64,000 nucleotides of DNA from Rhabdothermincola salaria (GCF_021246445.1 NZ_JAJQXW010000004.1:1-64000), one strand, 5' to 3'. Shown: positions 8,989-17,639, counted from the first letter of the stretch. The notes: generated by a model not told the origin, from the letters alone. Numbers and translations are program-made.

Positions 8989-9410
8989 CCCAGGCCGTAG
9001 CCGTCGTTGGCGAAGGTGCGGGCCTGCAGCGCATCCTCGAGCTGGTGAAAGACGGCGAATCGCAGCATGATGCCGGCGCGGTCGAGCAGGAGCCGGCAGG
9101 TGGTGCGGCGGCTGACGAAGCAGGAGTCGACGCGGTCGTCCCTGTCGTTGGCGAGGTCGGCCAGCGCGTGCGGGTCGGTGAGGACGCAGCTGTTCAGGTC
9201 GATGAGGATCGGCCGGTCGGTGAGGGCGGCGGCCGCGTCGCGGAGGTGCTCCACGCCGTCACGGTCGAGTTGACCCAAGGGCTCGAGGACGACGACATCG
9301 CCGCGTTCTTGGGTGCGAACCGCGGGTTGCGGTCGGTCGTCGTGAGGTGGTCGCCCGCGGGACGGATCGATCGTTCCTCTCAGGTTCTGGCGGGGGACGG
9401 GGGCGCTCAT
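8970..9410 (-). CDS. STAS-like domain protein
   Basis: A 146-aa protein with a degenerate STAS fold: GDVVVLEPLGQLDRDGVEHL, then RPILIDLNSCVLTDPHALAD, aligning with the STAS strand-helix core but with T-D in the phospho-acceptor region. It is the middle member of a three-gene cluster: ATGA overlap with the small gene upstream and a 19-base overlap with the STAS gene downstream. It could be a non-phosphorylatable partner of its neighbour; this is inference. Confidence 0.65.
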   Translation of the reverse strand: MSAPVPRQNLRGTIDPSRGRPPHDDRPQPAVRTQERGDVVVLEPLGQLDRDGVEHLRDAAAALTDRPILIDLNSCVLTDPHALADLANDRDDRVDSCFVSRRTTCRLLLDRAGIMLRFAVFHQLEDALQARTFANDGYGLGWRRDP

Positions 9411-9631
9411 GATGGCCTCTCGTCGGACTGCCAGGGGTCTGGGGCTCGACCGATTTCTCGTGTGAACTCTGTCATGAGGCTACGAAGATCCCCTTCGATC
9501 GTCCAGGGACCTTCGTCCTCTCGGAGACGGGGGACGGAGCCGCCTCGCCGCGGCGACTGCCCACCCCGCCAGAGGTCGGGTTCTCCCGGGTCCTTGGTCA
9601 CCAATCTCGCCGGGGAGGCATCAGCCGGCAT
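9407..9631 (-). CDS. Small protein upstream of STAS pair
   Basis: A 74-aa reading frame whose TGA overlaps the ATG of the STAS-like gene (ATGA). That overlap is the main support; the product (C-terminus EFTREIGRAPDPWQSDERPS) has no recognised domain and the N-terminal half is Arg/Pro-rich. A shorter product starting at the internal MTEFTREIG is possible. Confidence 0.4.
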   Translation of the reverse strand: MPADASPARLVTKDPGEPDLWRGGQSPRRGGSVPRLREDEGPWTIEGDLRSLMTEFTREIGRAPDPWQSDERPS

Positions 9632-9696
9632 GGCTCGGGTAGCAGGTGTTCAGCGAGGTTCTCGAACGGGAACCTCACCGAGTCGGGAGGCTTGAC

Positions 9697-9942
9697 ATGG
9701 CTGAGGCACAGGATCGACGGGATGCACAGCTCGAAGGCCAGTGGGATCAGATGCGTGGGCGGGTGCGCGAGGCGTGGGGCGCCCTCACCGACGACGACGT
9801 CGATCGGGCCAAGGGCAACTGGACCCAGCTCATCGGGAACATCCGCGAACGGACGGGCGAGGCCGCCGACACGATCGAGTCCAAGCTGAGCGAGATCCTC
9901 GACACGGTCGAGGAGAAGGGCTCACCCCGACAGGAGTCCTAG
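9697..9942 (+). CDS. CsbD-family stress protein
   Basis: An 81-aa hydrophilic, helical protein with the CsbD pattern: GQWDQMRGRVREAWGALTDD, then DVDRAKGNWTQLIGNIRERT and a Glu/Lys/Asp-rich end. GGGAGG at 9685-9690 sets the ATG at 9697. CsbD proteins are abundant general-stress proteins of unknown biochemical role; the divergent STAS cluster next door fits a stress regulon. Confidence 0.85.
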   Translation: MAEAQDRRDAQLEGQWDQMRGRVREAWGALTDDDVDRAKGNWTQLIGNIRERTGEAADTIESKLSEILDTVEEKGSPRQES

Positions 9943-10099
9943 GAGCGCCTCACCGGGTCGGCACCGCCGCCCGGGAGGCCCGGCCCGGCGCACCGGCGTT
10001 CCCGTGCAGGAGTCCACCCACGACGACGCCCGGAAGCACTGCGGGAGCTACGCCTGTTCGGAACCGACGGCGGCGGCAGCGACGGACGCCCGAACCCAC

Positions 10100-10783
10100 T
10101 CAGCTGAACGCACTACTCGGGAGATCCGTCGCACCGCTCTCTACGGCATCGCAGATCACCCGAGCCACGGTCGCCGGTTCCAATCCGATCCCCATGGGCG
10201 GCGCGGTTCCGGCGATCGCCCGCCCGGCGAGCCCGGTCTCGGTGTGCGGGGGCCGGGCGTCGAGCACCCGCAAGCCACGTCGCCGTGCCTCACGGGCCAG
10301 CCCTTGATCGAACGCGCAGACGGCCGACTTCGACGCCCCGTAGGCCGCCATGCCGGGAAGGTTCTGCTCGGCGATGACCCCAGAGATGTTGACGACCACA
10401 CCACCAGCGGACAGAACGGGCATGGTCTCGCGGGCCACCATGATCGGCAGGAACGTGTTGGTCAGGAACAGCTCCTCCATCACATCGGTCGACAGCGACT
10501 CCACGTCGCCGAACGCGACCACCCCGACGGCGTTGATCACGATGTCGAGGTGGCCGGTGTGATCGACGGCGGCTCGCACTGCGGCAGCACACGAGTCGGG
10601 TGATCGCAGGTCCAGCGCCACCCGTTCACCAGGAAGATCGAGCCGATCCAGCCGGTCCTGGTCCCGGGCCACGAGCGTCAGCCGGGCGCCCCGTCCTGCG
10701 AGCTCGAGTCCGAGCGCTCCGCCGAGACCACCGGTCGCTCCCAGCAGAAGAACGGATGCCCCATCGAGGGATGTGCTGGTCAT
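10100..10783 (-). CDS. Short-chain dehydrogenase/reductase
   Basis: A 227-aa classical SDR: cofactor loop LLLGATGGLGGALG near the N-terminus, the NAG-equivalent VINAVGVVAFGDV, the catalytic Ser in VVNISGVIAEQ and the Y-x-x-x-K motif in AAYGASKSAV. The dinucleotide loop has Arg after strand 2 (VARDQDRLDRL), suggesting NADP(H). Substrate unknown. Two GTG codons directly precede the ATG (10789, 10786); the ATG at 10783 is chosen by convention because there is no clear Shine-Dalgarno sequence. Confidence 0.85.
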   Translation of the reverse strand: MTSTSLDGASVLLLGATGGLGGALGLELAGRGARLTLVARDQDRLDRLDLPGERVALDLRSPDSCAAAVRAAVDHTGHLDIVINAVGVVAFGDVESLSTDVMEELFLTNTFLPIMVARETMPVLSAGGVVVNISGVIAEQNLPGMAAYGASKSAVCAFDQGLAREARRRGLRVLDARPPHTETGLAGRAIAGTAPPMGIGLEPATVARVICDAVESGATDLPSSAFS

Positions 10784-10954
10784 CACCACGTTCTATTGCA
10801 TGGGCGCTCACCCGCTCCGACCCGGCGCACCGGCCAAGGGCCCGATTCGTAACGACCGGCACCCTCTGGTGTGGGGTCCGACAGCTGCTCGAGCGGCATG
10901 CCGGCCGAGCCGTCGCGGTGGCACCGCCCTGGACCGGCCGGTCCCGCCGCCCCG

Positions 10955-11471
10955 CCCCGGCTCGGCGGTGTTCCGGCCCCATCGGACCGAGTTGTCCTGC
11001 CTCCGCTCATTGCACGAGCCCGACACGGCGCTGGGCGTCGGTTTCTTCGGTAGGTTCCGACGATGACGCCGAGCGAACTGGTGGCTGCCGCCCGAGAGTG
11101 TCGATCCAACGCCCACGTGCCCTATTCCAAGTTCCGAGCCGGAGCGGCGGTGCACACCGACTCCGACAGTGTCGTCCCCGGCACGATCGTCGAGAACGTC
11201 TCACTCGGGTTGGCCATGTGCGCCGAGCGTGTCGCCCTCTTCTCCACGGTTGCGCTCGGTGCCCGACCGCTTGCGCTGGCCCTCGTCGCACCACGCACCG
11301 GCGAGGACCTCACGTGGCCGTGCGGAGCCTGCCTCCAAGTGGCGCTCGAGCTCGGGGGTTCGACGATGCCGATCTACGTCAGTTCGGTTGCCAACGACGC
11401 CCCGATCAGCGAATCGACCGTCGGCGAGCTCCTCCCGAACGGGCCATTCGTCCGTCGCTGAATCGACGTGG
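10955..11471 (+). repeat. 517-bp direct repeat, copy A (carries cytidine deaminase)
   Basis: Nearly identical to 18436-18952: reading both copies I find three substitutions (C/T near 11039, one inside codon 10 or so of the gene, G/C in the Thr codon before WPCGAC). The repeat begins at ccccggctcggcggtg, covers about 107 bp of upstream DNA and the whole gene, and ends 10 bp after the stop at gaatcgacgtgg. A weaker match (ggccggtcccgccg) extends about 20 bp further left with a 10-bp indel. Confidence 0.95.
11063..11461 (+). CDS. cdd: Cytidine deaminase, copy A
   Basis: A 132-aa zinc-dependent cytidine deaminase of the small homotetrameric type. It deaminates cytidine and deoxycytidine to uridine forms in pyrimidine salvage. 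The zinc ligands and general acid are visible: MCAERVALFS (C-A-E) and PCGACLQVALE (P-C-x-x-C), with the substrate loop YSKFRAGAAV near residue 22. The encoded protein is identical to copy B at 18544-18942. The ORF lies inside a 517-bp direct repeat that also copies the presumed promoter region. Confidence 0.92.
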   Translation: MTPSELVAAARECRSNAHVPYSKFRAGAAVHTDSDSVVPGTIVENVSLGLAMCAERVALFSTVALGARPLALALVAPRTGEDLTWPCGACLQVALELGGSTMPIYVSSVANDAPISESTVGELLPNGPFVRR

Positions 11472-11633
11472 AGTCCCGCCCTCCACGTCGCCGTCTGCCG
11501 GGCCCTCGTCGAGGTGGTGCACGCGCAGGGCCGACCGGTGCGCTCGGGTCCATCGTCGCGTGTGCCCGACTGCGGTGGGCCGACGAGATGCTGGCACAGC
11601 CGGGTCCCGATCCACCGGCGGATGGCGACGGGA

Positions 11634-13013
11634 TCAACCGGCTCGCAGAGGAAGGCGCACCGCGACGACCGTGTCGCCGGGGATCGAGGCGATCGAGATG
11701 GACCCGTGGTGGCCCTCCACGATCCGGTTGGAGATGTCGAGGCCCAGCCCGGTGCCCTTCCCGACGGGCTTGGTGGTGAAGAAGGGCTCGATCGCCCGGG
11801 CCTGGACGTCATCGGACATGCCGGGTCCGTCGTCGCCCACCTCGACCAGCAGGTCCTCGCCGTCGACCCGAACCGAGAGTCGGAGCGTGCCTCGGCCTTC
11901 CATGGCATCCACGGCGTTGTCCACGAGGTTGGTCCAGACCTGGTTCAGCTCGCCTGGGCGGGCTTCGATGCGAGGACGGTCGTCGGCGTACTCGCGCACG
12001 ATCCGGATGCCGTCGACGAGCTTGTGCGAGAGCACCGTCACGGTGCTCTCGAGGCCGTCGGCCACGTCGATGAGCTGGGTGGACGCCCGGTCGAGCTGCG
12101 AATAGGACCCGACCTCATCGACGAGAGCAGAAACGCGACCCGTCGACTCAGCGATGTCGTCGATCAGGCTGGCGGTGGCGAGCGTGCTCGCCACCCACTG
12201 GAGGCCCGGTCCCAGGGCGTCGTCGCCGAGCACCCCGCGCACGCGCTCGCACCACTCGACGTCCACGGCGGCGGCCGCGAACGCCGGGGCGATGGTCCAG
12301 GCGTCGTCGATCCCGCGCCGCTCCAGCCAGCCGAGCAACTCGTCCTCGCGATCGGCGAGTCCGATCGAATCGGTGATCGTGACCGCCGGACCGATCTCGC
12401 GTCGGAGCGCGTCGAGTTCGACGAGTCGTGCACTCGGAACGTGCTGGGCGAGCTCGAAGAGCGACGAGTTGATGCCGTCGCAGGCGTGCTGGAGGGACCT
12501 CGCGGCGCGAGCGGAGGCGGCCGCCGGGTTGTTGATCTCGTGTGCGAGCCCGGCGGCGAGGGTGCCGAGCGCGATGAGGCCGGCGCGCTGGCGAGCCATG
12601 GCGTCCATCTTCCGCACGGTCTGGAAGAAGCCGTCGATCAGGTGCCCGGCGAAGGGGAACCATCGGCAGACCGCCCCACCCAGCGACGGCGCGTCGACCC
12701 GCAGCACCCGACCGGCCTCACCGCCCCGGCCCGTCGAGATGTAGCCCGCGGCATCGGTCCACGCCCGGAAACCCCCGGCCCACAAGCCCGGCCGGTCGAG
12801 CGCACCCACCACCGACTCGTCGCGACCGGTGCGACGGTAGAGGTCGATGCGGCCGTCGAGCACCACCCACCAGTGGTCGGCCGGCTCGCCCTCGACGAAC
12901 AGCTCCTCGCCCTGGGTGTAGCCCACCACCGTGCTGAACGACGACAGCTCGGCCAGCCGGGCGTCGCCGAGACCCTCGAACAGGAAGAGGTCGCGGATCT
13001 CGTCGAGGGTCAT
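11634..13013 (-). CDS. Sensor histidine kinase with cNMP-binding-like domain
   Basis: A 459-aa soluble kinase. Residues about 1-120 match a cyclic-nucleotide-binding/CRP-like beta-roll (LFEGLGDARLAELSSF, GEELFVEGEPADHWWVVLDG). The H box is GLAHEINNPAAASARAARSL near residue 160, followed by N box WTNLVDNAVDAM, G1 VGDDGPGM and G2 GTGLGLDISNRI. No membrane segment. It starts 13 bases after the response-regulator/reductase fusion gene, so the pair is an operon in which the kinase probably phosphorylates the fused receiver domain. This gene pairing is recurrent in actinobacteria (from memory). Confidence 0.88.
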   Translation of the reverse strand: MTLDEIRDLFLFEGLGDARLAELSSFSTVVGYTQGEELFVEGEPADHWWVVLDGRIDLYRRTGRDESVVGALDRPGLWAGGFRAWTDAAGYISTGRGGEAGRVLRVDAPSLGGAVCRWFPFAGHLIDGFFQTVRKMDAMARQRAGLIALGTLAAGLAHEINNPAAASARAARSLQHACDGINSSLFELAQHVPSARLVELDALRREIGPAVTITDSIGLADREDELLGWLERRGIDDAWTIAPAFAAAAVDVEWCERVRGVLGDDALGPGLQWVASTLATASLIDDIAESTGRVSALVDEVGSYSQLDRASTQLIDVADGLESTVTVLSHKLVDGIRIVREYADDRPRIEARPGELNQVWTNLVDNAVDAMEGRGTLRLSVRVDGEDLLVEVGDDGPGMSDDVQARAIEPFFTTKPVGKGTGLGLDISNRIVEGHHGSISIASIPGDTVVAVRLPLRAG

Positions 13014-13026
13014 GCGCTCGGCTCTC

Positions 13027-14682
13027 TCACATCGTGTCCAGGTAGCGGTGGACGAGATGGACCGCCATGGCCCCTTCGCCGACTGCGGACGCGACCCGCT
13101 TCATCGAGTCGAGCCGTACATCACCGGCTGCGAACACCCCCGGGACACTCGTCTCCAGGGTCAGCGGAGCTCGTTCGAGCGGCCATCTCAGGCCGTCGAC
13201 CCTGTCGAGATCGGGGCCGGTGAGGACGAAGCCCTTCGCGTCGCGCATGACCTCCTCGCCGAGCCAGTCGGTGCGCGGCAACGCGCCGATGAAGATGTAC
13301 AAGCCCTCGGCGGGCACCTCCTCCTCGGTGCCTGCTCGGCGGTCGGAGAGGGTGATCGCCTCGAGGTGCCCGTCGCCGCGACCGCCGATGACCTGGGTCT
13401 CGAACCGAACCTCGACGTTCGCGGCGGCCTCGATGCGGTCGGCGAGGTACTTCGACATGGAGGTCTCGAGTGAGTCCGAGCGCACCAGCATCACCACCCG
13501 ACGGGCGAACCGGGCGAAGTTGAGCACCGCCTGGCCCGCCGAGTTGGCGGCGCCCACGACGTACACGTCATCGCCCTCGCAGCTCCTGGCGTCACCCGCG
13601 GTGGCGCCGTAGTACACGCCCCGCCCGACGAAGTCGTTCACCCCGGGGGCATCGATGATGCGGTACGACACGCCGCTCGCCACGAGGACGGCGCGGGCCT
13701 CGATGCTGGAACCATCGGCGAAGCACACCCCGTGCACCGGTCCTCGGACCTCGAAGGTCGTCACGTCGCGCGCCACGATCATCTCCGCCCCGAACCGTCG
13801 CGCCTGGGCCACGGCGCGGTTGGCGAGCTCCTGGCCCGTCAACCCACGAGGGAACCCCAGGTAGTTCTCGATGGCGGCGCTCTGCCCGGCCTGGCCACCT
13901 GGCGCCTCGCGCTCGACGATGACGGTCCGGAGTCCCTCGGACGCGCCGTAGACCGCCGCGGCGAGTCCGGCAGGACCCGCACCCACGATGCACAGGTCGT
14001 ACAACGGCTGCTCGGCGGCGGTTCGCAGACCCAGTGCGTTCGCCAGCTCCAGGATCGAGGGGGACCGGAGCGTGTCGCCGTCGGGAACGAGCACGAGGGG
14101 AAGCTGGTCCGGCCCAACCTCGGCGAGGTCGACCAGCCGGCGCGCCTCGTCGTCGCGCTCGACATCGAGCCACCGGTAGGGGACGTGGTTGCGAGAGAGG
14201 AACGTCTTCACCTCGTGTCCGCCCTCGGACCACCGATGACCGACCACCCGCAACTCTCCGGACGTGTCGGGATGCGCAGCCTGCCAGTCGGCCAGCAACT
14301 CGTCGGCGACCGGGTAGAGACGCTCCTCGGGCGGGTCCCAGGGCTTCATCAGGTAGTGGTCGAGGCCGATCTCGTTGATGGCACGGATCGCCGCTTCGGT
14401 GTCGGCATAGGCGGTCAGCAACACCAGCTTCGCCTCGGGTGCAAGCTCCTGGGCCCGCTCGAGGAACTCCACCCCCGTCATCTCGGGCATCCGCTGGTCC
14501 GACGCGATCAGGGCCACCTGGCGGTCACGCAACCGGTACTCGGCCAGCAGCTCGAGGGCATCGGCGCCCGACAGCGTCCGAACGATCTGGAACTCTGCGC
14601 CGTACTTCCGACGCAGATCTCTCGCGATGGCCTGCGAGACCCCCGGATCGTCGTCCACCGTCAAGATCGCCGGCTTCGCCAC
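13027..14682 (-). CDS. Response regulator fused to thioredoxin-reductase-like flavoprotein
   Basis: A 551-aa fusion. Residues 1-125 are a receiver domain: acidic pocket VDDDPG, phospho-acceptor Asp in LIASDQRMPEMTGVEF, switch Thr in VLLTAYAD, Lys in LMKPWDPP. A thioredoxin-like linker follows, then from about residue 225 a two-dinucleotide flavoprotein: FAD site CIVGAGPAGLAAAVYG, NAD site VYVVGAANSAGQAVL and the C-terminal FAD block GVFAAGDVRLD. The redox-active C-x-x-C of true thioredoxin reductases is absent: the matching stretch reads YYGATAGDARSCEG with one Cys. It therefore may act as a redox sensor or a reductase with another acceptor. Confidence 0.88.
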   Translation of the reverse strand: MAKPAILTVDDDPGVSQAIARDLRRKYGAEFQIVRTLSGADALELLAEYRLRDRQVALIASDQRMPEMTGVEFLERAQELAPEAKLVLLTAYADTEAAIRAINEIGLDHYLMKPWDPPEERLYPVADELLADWQAAHPDTSGELRVVGHRWSEGGHEVKTFLSRNHVPYRWLDVERDDEARRLVDLAEVGPDQLPLVLVPDGDTLRSPSILELANALGLRTAAEQPLYDLCIVGAGPAGLAAAVYGASEGLRTVIVEREAPGGQAGQSAAIENYLGFPRGLTGQELANRAVAQARRFGAEMIVARDVTTFEVRGPVHGVCFADGSSIEARAVLVASGVSYRIIDAPGVNDFVGRGVYYGATAGDARSCEGDDVYVVGAANSAGQAVLNFARFARRVVMLVRSDSLETSMSKYLADRIEAAANVEVRFETQVIGGRGDGHLEAITLSDRRAGTEEEVPAEGLYIFIGALPRTDWLGEEVMRDAKGFVLTGPDLDRVDGLRWPLERAPLTLETSVPGVFAAGDVRLDSMKRVASAVGEGAMAVHLVHRYLDTM

Positions 14683-14730
14683 CTCTCCCCCCCGGGGTCA
14701 CGACAGCACTGCCGACCCTACAGCGCGGCC

Positions 14731-14766
14731 CGACGACGAGGAGCCCAGATGGGCTCCTCGTCGTCG
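14731..14766. terminator. Perfect 16-bp stem-loop, bidirectional
   Basis: Two perfect 16-base arms starting cgacgacgaggagccc enclose a four-base loop (agat). It sits between the stop of the minus-strand secreted-protein gene (ends 14801) and the start of the response-regulator fusion gene (14682), where it would end transcription of the former. There is no strong T-tract, as is common in GC-rich actinobacteria. Confidence 0.75.
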
Positions 14767-14800
14767 CGTCCGAGCTCGCCCGACCGGCGGTGCGGAGCGG

Positions 14801-15652
14801 CTACCCGGTGAACGCGGGGACTGCCTCCACCGGCATCGCCCGCACCTCAGGAGCGGCGATCGGGGCAGGAGCCAGGACCGTGTCGAAGGCCACCGACGGC
14901 GAGTAACCCGTCCTGGCGGTGTCGTTGATGTAGGGGCACTCGGCCCAGAACCAGTAGCGGAGTTCGGTCGGTGCCCGATCGAGCCAGGCCTGGAGGGTTC
15001 GGGTCGATGACACCGGCCCGGCCGGGGCCTCGACGGCGGTCCGGTGCACGACGCGGCCGATGTCGCGCCGGTCGCTCGACGTGGACACCACCACGGACGC
15101 CTGACGAGCGGAGTCGCACGGCACCGCACCCGACGGGAACGGCGGCTCGACGGTGACCCGAACCTCGGAGACCGCGCCGCCCGAGGCCGGGTGGAGGTCC
15201 AGCTTCAGGGCCACCGGGATCTGCGACTCCGTCACCGTGAACGGCACTGCGTCGGTGTAGCGGCCCCCCTCCGGGCCCGTGCAGAAGCCCTGGAACCAGT
15301 AGGTGCCGGCCTCGTAGGCCGTGTTGAAGAACCACTCGTCCACCGACTGGGTCATCGACGGCTCACTCGTCGCTACGAGGGCGCTGCTGACGATCCCGGT
15401 ACCGGGCGCCGGGTCCGACTGGAAGTTGATGCCGACCGGGTCGTCGAAGTCGACCTCGCACCCCGACACCCATCCGTCGTCCAGGGTGGCGCTCACCGGC
15501 TCCGCGCCGCTACCTCCGCTCGGGTCGACCGTGAGAGGCACCGCAGCCGGCATCGAGTGATCACCGGGGAGCCGAGCGGCGTCTGACGGTGCAGCGGGGA
15601 GGGCCACCAAGACGGTCGCGCTCGCCAGTACGGGCAACAGCTTCAGGACCAT
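14801..15652 (-). CDS. Secreted protein ending in PAFTG
   Basis: A 283-aa exported protein: signal peptide VLKLLPVLASATVLVALPAA with AxA site, then two beta-rich segments each with Cys pairs (WVSGCEVDFDD/YWFQGFCTGPEGG and AVPCDSARQ/FWAECPYIND), suggesting two immunoglobulin-like or related beta-sandwich domains. An Ala/Pro linker (VLAPAPIAAPEVRAMP) leads to the exact end VPAFTG. The ATG at 15652 follows a GGGGGAG stretch. The domain family is not recognised. The tail matches two other secreted proteins here, and a terminator hairpin directly downstream shows that the tail is the true C-terminus. Confidence 0.75.
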   Translation of the reverse strand: MVLKLLPVLASATVLVALPAAPSDAARLPGDHSMPAAVPLTVDPSGGSGAEPVSATLDDGWVSGCEVDFDDPVGINFQSDPAPGTGIVSSALVATSEPSMTQSVDEWFFNTAYEAGTYWFQGFCTGPEGGRYTDAVPFTVTESQIPVALKLDLHPASGGAVSEVRVTVEPPFPSGAVPCDSARQASVVVSTSSDRRDIGRVVHRTAVEAPAGPVSSTRTLQAWLDRAPTELRYWFWAECPYINDTARTGYSPSVAFDTVLAPAPIAAPEVRAMPVEAVPAFTG

Positions 15653-15669
15653 GCGTCGCTCCCCCACAG

Positions 15670-15693
15670 GTAGACACTCAGCCACTTGTCTAC
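15670..15693. promoter_or_regulatory. Inverted repeat upstream of secreted-protein gene
   Basis: The arms gtagaca and tgtctac are separated by 10 bp, about 17 bp ahead of the ATG of the minus-strand secreted protein (15652). It could be a repressor operator or a small leader hairpin; no factor can be assigned. The rest of the 308-bp stretch 15653-15960 shows no gene. Confidence 0.35.
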
Positions 15694-15960
15694 TTGTGAT
15701 GGGGCAACCCCCGCACGATGCGCTGGGGGACCTGCGCCTGTCCGGCACTGGCGGCGGGCTGTGGCACCTGGTCCCGGCCGGGCACACCCAGATGGCGGGA
15801 GGCGTCGGCTCCTGAGCCCGTCGCGCAACGGCTCTGGATCCTGTTCTCCGCCGACTGCGACCGATGCCGCCGCCGGGTCCGCTGCGACCCGACTGGCCGG
15901 CCACGACGGCACGACGCGCCCCGGCGCCGGAGCCCGTCGGACCGGCATGTCAGTGGCCCC

Positions 15961-16416
15961 TCAGCGGTAGGCGCCGCCCCAGGCGGGTCCGCCGGCGACG
16001 TATTCCACGACCTCGATGCCCTGGCCGTCGGGGTCGACGATGAAGAACATGCGGGTGCCGTGCAGGTCCACCGGTGCGGTCACGCAGGTCACTCCGAGGT
16101 CGCGCATGGCGGTGTGCGCCTCGTCGGCGTCGGATACCTCGAGGGAGAGGACGCGTAGACCGAGGCCGTTCCCGGGAAGGACGGCAGGCGTGTAGTTGAA
16201 CGACATCAACTCGACGCGCAGGTCACCGATGCGTCCGCCGCTCGCTCGCCCTTCAGCGCCGGGCGTGCCGGTGATGGTCTCGAAGTCCTCGCCGGCGAGG
16301 TGCTCGTCGAAGAGCTCCTCCCAGCCCAGCACGTCGCGGTACCAGTCCTTCGACCGGTCCATGTCGGAGACGTTGATCGACACGTGCGACACGCCCTTCA
16401 GACCCGGTATCGCCAC
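15961..16416 (-). CDS. VOC (glyoxalase/dioxygenase) superfamily protein
   Basis: A 151-aa single-unit vicinal-oxygen-chelate protein: first metal His in GVSHVSINVSDMDRSKDWY, central RMFFIVDPDGQGIEVVEY with the usual Asp-Pro-Asp-Gly turn and terminal Glu. The paired beta-alpha-beta-beta-beta modules are both present. The GTG at 16416 follows GGGGAGGGCATC. Substrate unknown; the family includes glyoxalases, extradiol dioxygenases and resistance proteins. The gene stands alone. Confidence 0.82.
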   Translation of the reverse strand: MAIPGLKGVSHVSINVSDMDRSKDWYRDVLGWEELFDEHLAGEDFETITGTPGAEGRASGGRIGDLRVELMSFNYTPAVLPGNGLGLRVLSLEVSDADEAHTAMRDLGVTCVTAPVDLHGTRMFFIVDPDGQGIEVVEYVAGGPAWGGAYR

Positions 16417-16661
16417 GATGCCCTCCCCGACGCCCGACCCCGGGCCCCGCATGCTCGGATGCTAGGCCGGTCCCTGGCGCGAGCCAATGCAGTGCGCGCC
16501 TCGTCGGGGCCGAGGGCGGGTTCGTCGAAGGTGACAGGCGCGTGGAAGCAGCCTGCGGTCAGCGCCGGGTGAGATGGCCGGCCGTCCAGCCGGCGTCGCA
16601 TCGGGCACCTCGGGGTCTCATGGGAGCCCTGGACGACCCGGGGCCAGAGGCCCACAGGCAA

Positions 16662-17639
16662 TCAGCCAGTGAACGCAGGCCGAGCCGCCGTCGCCTGCGC
16701 CACGGGCGCAACCGGCGCGGTGGGCGTGGTGGACACAGCGGCGTCGCAGCCCGGATCGACGGTGTAGGAGATCTCGACCATGCCGTCGCCGGAGCTCACA
16801 CCGGTCTCGAACACGACACCGGGGGGACCGAAGCCAGACCCTCCACCACCTCCACCACCACCGTCGGTGGGCGGGTCGGCGTTGTCGTCCTCGCCGGCAC
16901 CGCCGCCGCCGCCGTAGTAGCCACCGCCGCCACCACCGCCGGCGTCGTCAGGGCTGACCTCGACGGAGGGGTTGCCCTCCCCGCCTTGACCGCCCTGGCC
17001 GAACGTGCCCGGAGTGGCCGTCGGGTCGGTCAGTGTGGGTGCAGTGCCACCTGCGGTCTGGGTGCCGCCGCCTCCGGGAAGACTCGGATCCTCGGAGTCG
17101 CTGGGTGCTCCATCTCCGCCGACGCTGCCACCGCCTGCGCCACCACCGCCGAAGCCTGTTGCGCTGTCGCCACCGCCACCACCACCGCCGCCCGCAACCA
17201 CGAGGCGCTCGGACAGCCCGTGTGGCGCTCGGCGCACGTCGGAGGCACCGCCACCGCCACCGCCGTCCTCCTCGTCGGCCACGCCGCCGGACCCCCCACC
17301 GTTGAAGCCCCCGGTCGACCCGACGCCTCCACCGCCCACCACGACGTGGAGGACCTCACCAGGAGTGACGGAGATCGTTGCAGTTGCACGGCCACCGAGC
17401 CCACCAGGGGGTGGCGTGCCGTCCGGGTTCTCTCCGGCTGCGCCTTCGGCCCCAAGGGCATCGACCGTCACCGCACAGACGTCGGCCGGCACTGTGAACG
17501 GCGTCGCAGACCCCGTGTAGTCGAACTCCACGACCGTCTCGGCGCTCTGGGCGCCGGCTGCCGCCGAGAACCCGACACAAGCCAAGGCGAGACCGCCCAC
17601 GGACAGCGCTGCTCGTCCTGCCGTTCGTGCACCATGCAT
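16662..17639 (-). CDS. Secreted glycine-rich protein ending in PAFTG
   Basis: A 325-aa exported protein: signal peptide (HGARTAGRAALSVGG onward, cleavage near AGAQSAE), a beta-rich start (FDYTGSATPFTVPADVCAVT), then a long Gly-rich body with runs such as AGGGGGGGGD and YYGGGGGAGEDD resembling the Gly_rich/ALK-type glycine-rich domain. After MVEISYTVDPGCDAAV comes a Thr/Pro/Ala linker and the end ARPAFTG. GGAGGTCGACG sets the ATG at 17639. Probably a cell-surface or matrix protein; the shared C-terminal tail suggests a common sorting route with 2854-3420 and 14801-15652. Confidence 0.78.
   Translation of the reverse strand: MHGARTAGRAALSVGGLALACVGFSAAAGAQSAETVVEFDYTGSATPFTVPADVCAVTVDALGAEGAAGENPDGTPPPGGLGGRATATISVTPGEVLHVVVGGGGVGSTGGFNGGGSGGVADEEDGGGGGGASDVRRAPHGLSERLVVAGGGGGGGGDSATGFGGGGAGGGSVGGDGAPSDSEDPSLPGGGGTQTAGGTAPTLTDPTATPGTFGQGGQGGEGNPSVEVSPDDAGGGGGGGYYGGGGGAGEDDNADPPTDGGGGGGGGSGFGPPGVVFETGVSSGDGMVEISYTVDPGCDAAVSTTPTAPVAPVAQATAARPAFTG

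Noticed and set aside
11169-13223. 684-codon open frame on the plus strand across the kinase gene
   Set aside because: Shadow of the histidine kinase and deaminase; composition is Arg/His/Gly-rich and shows no domain.
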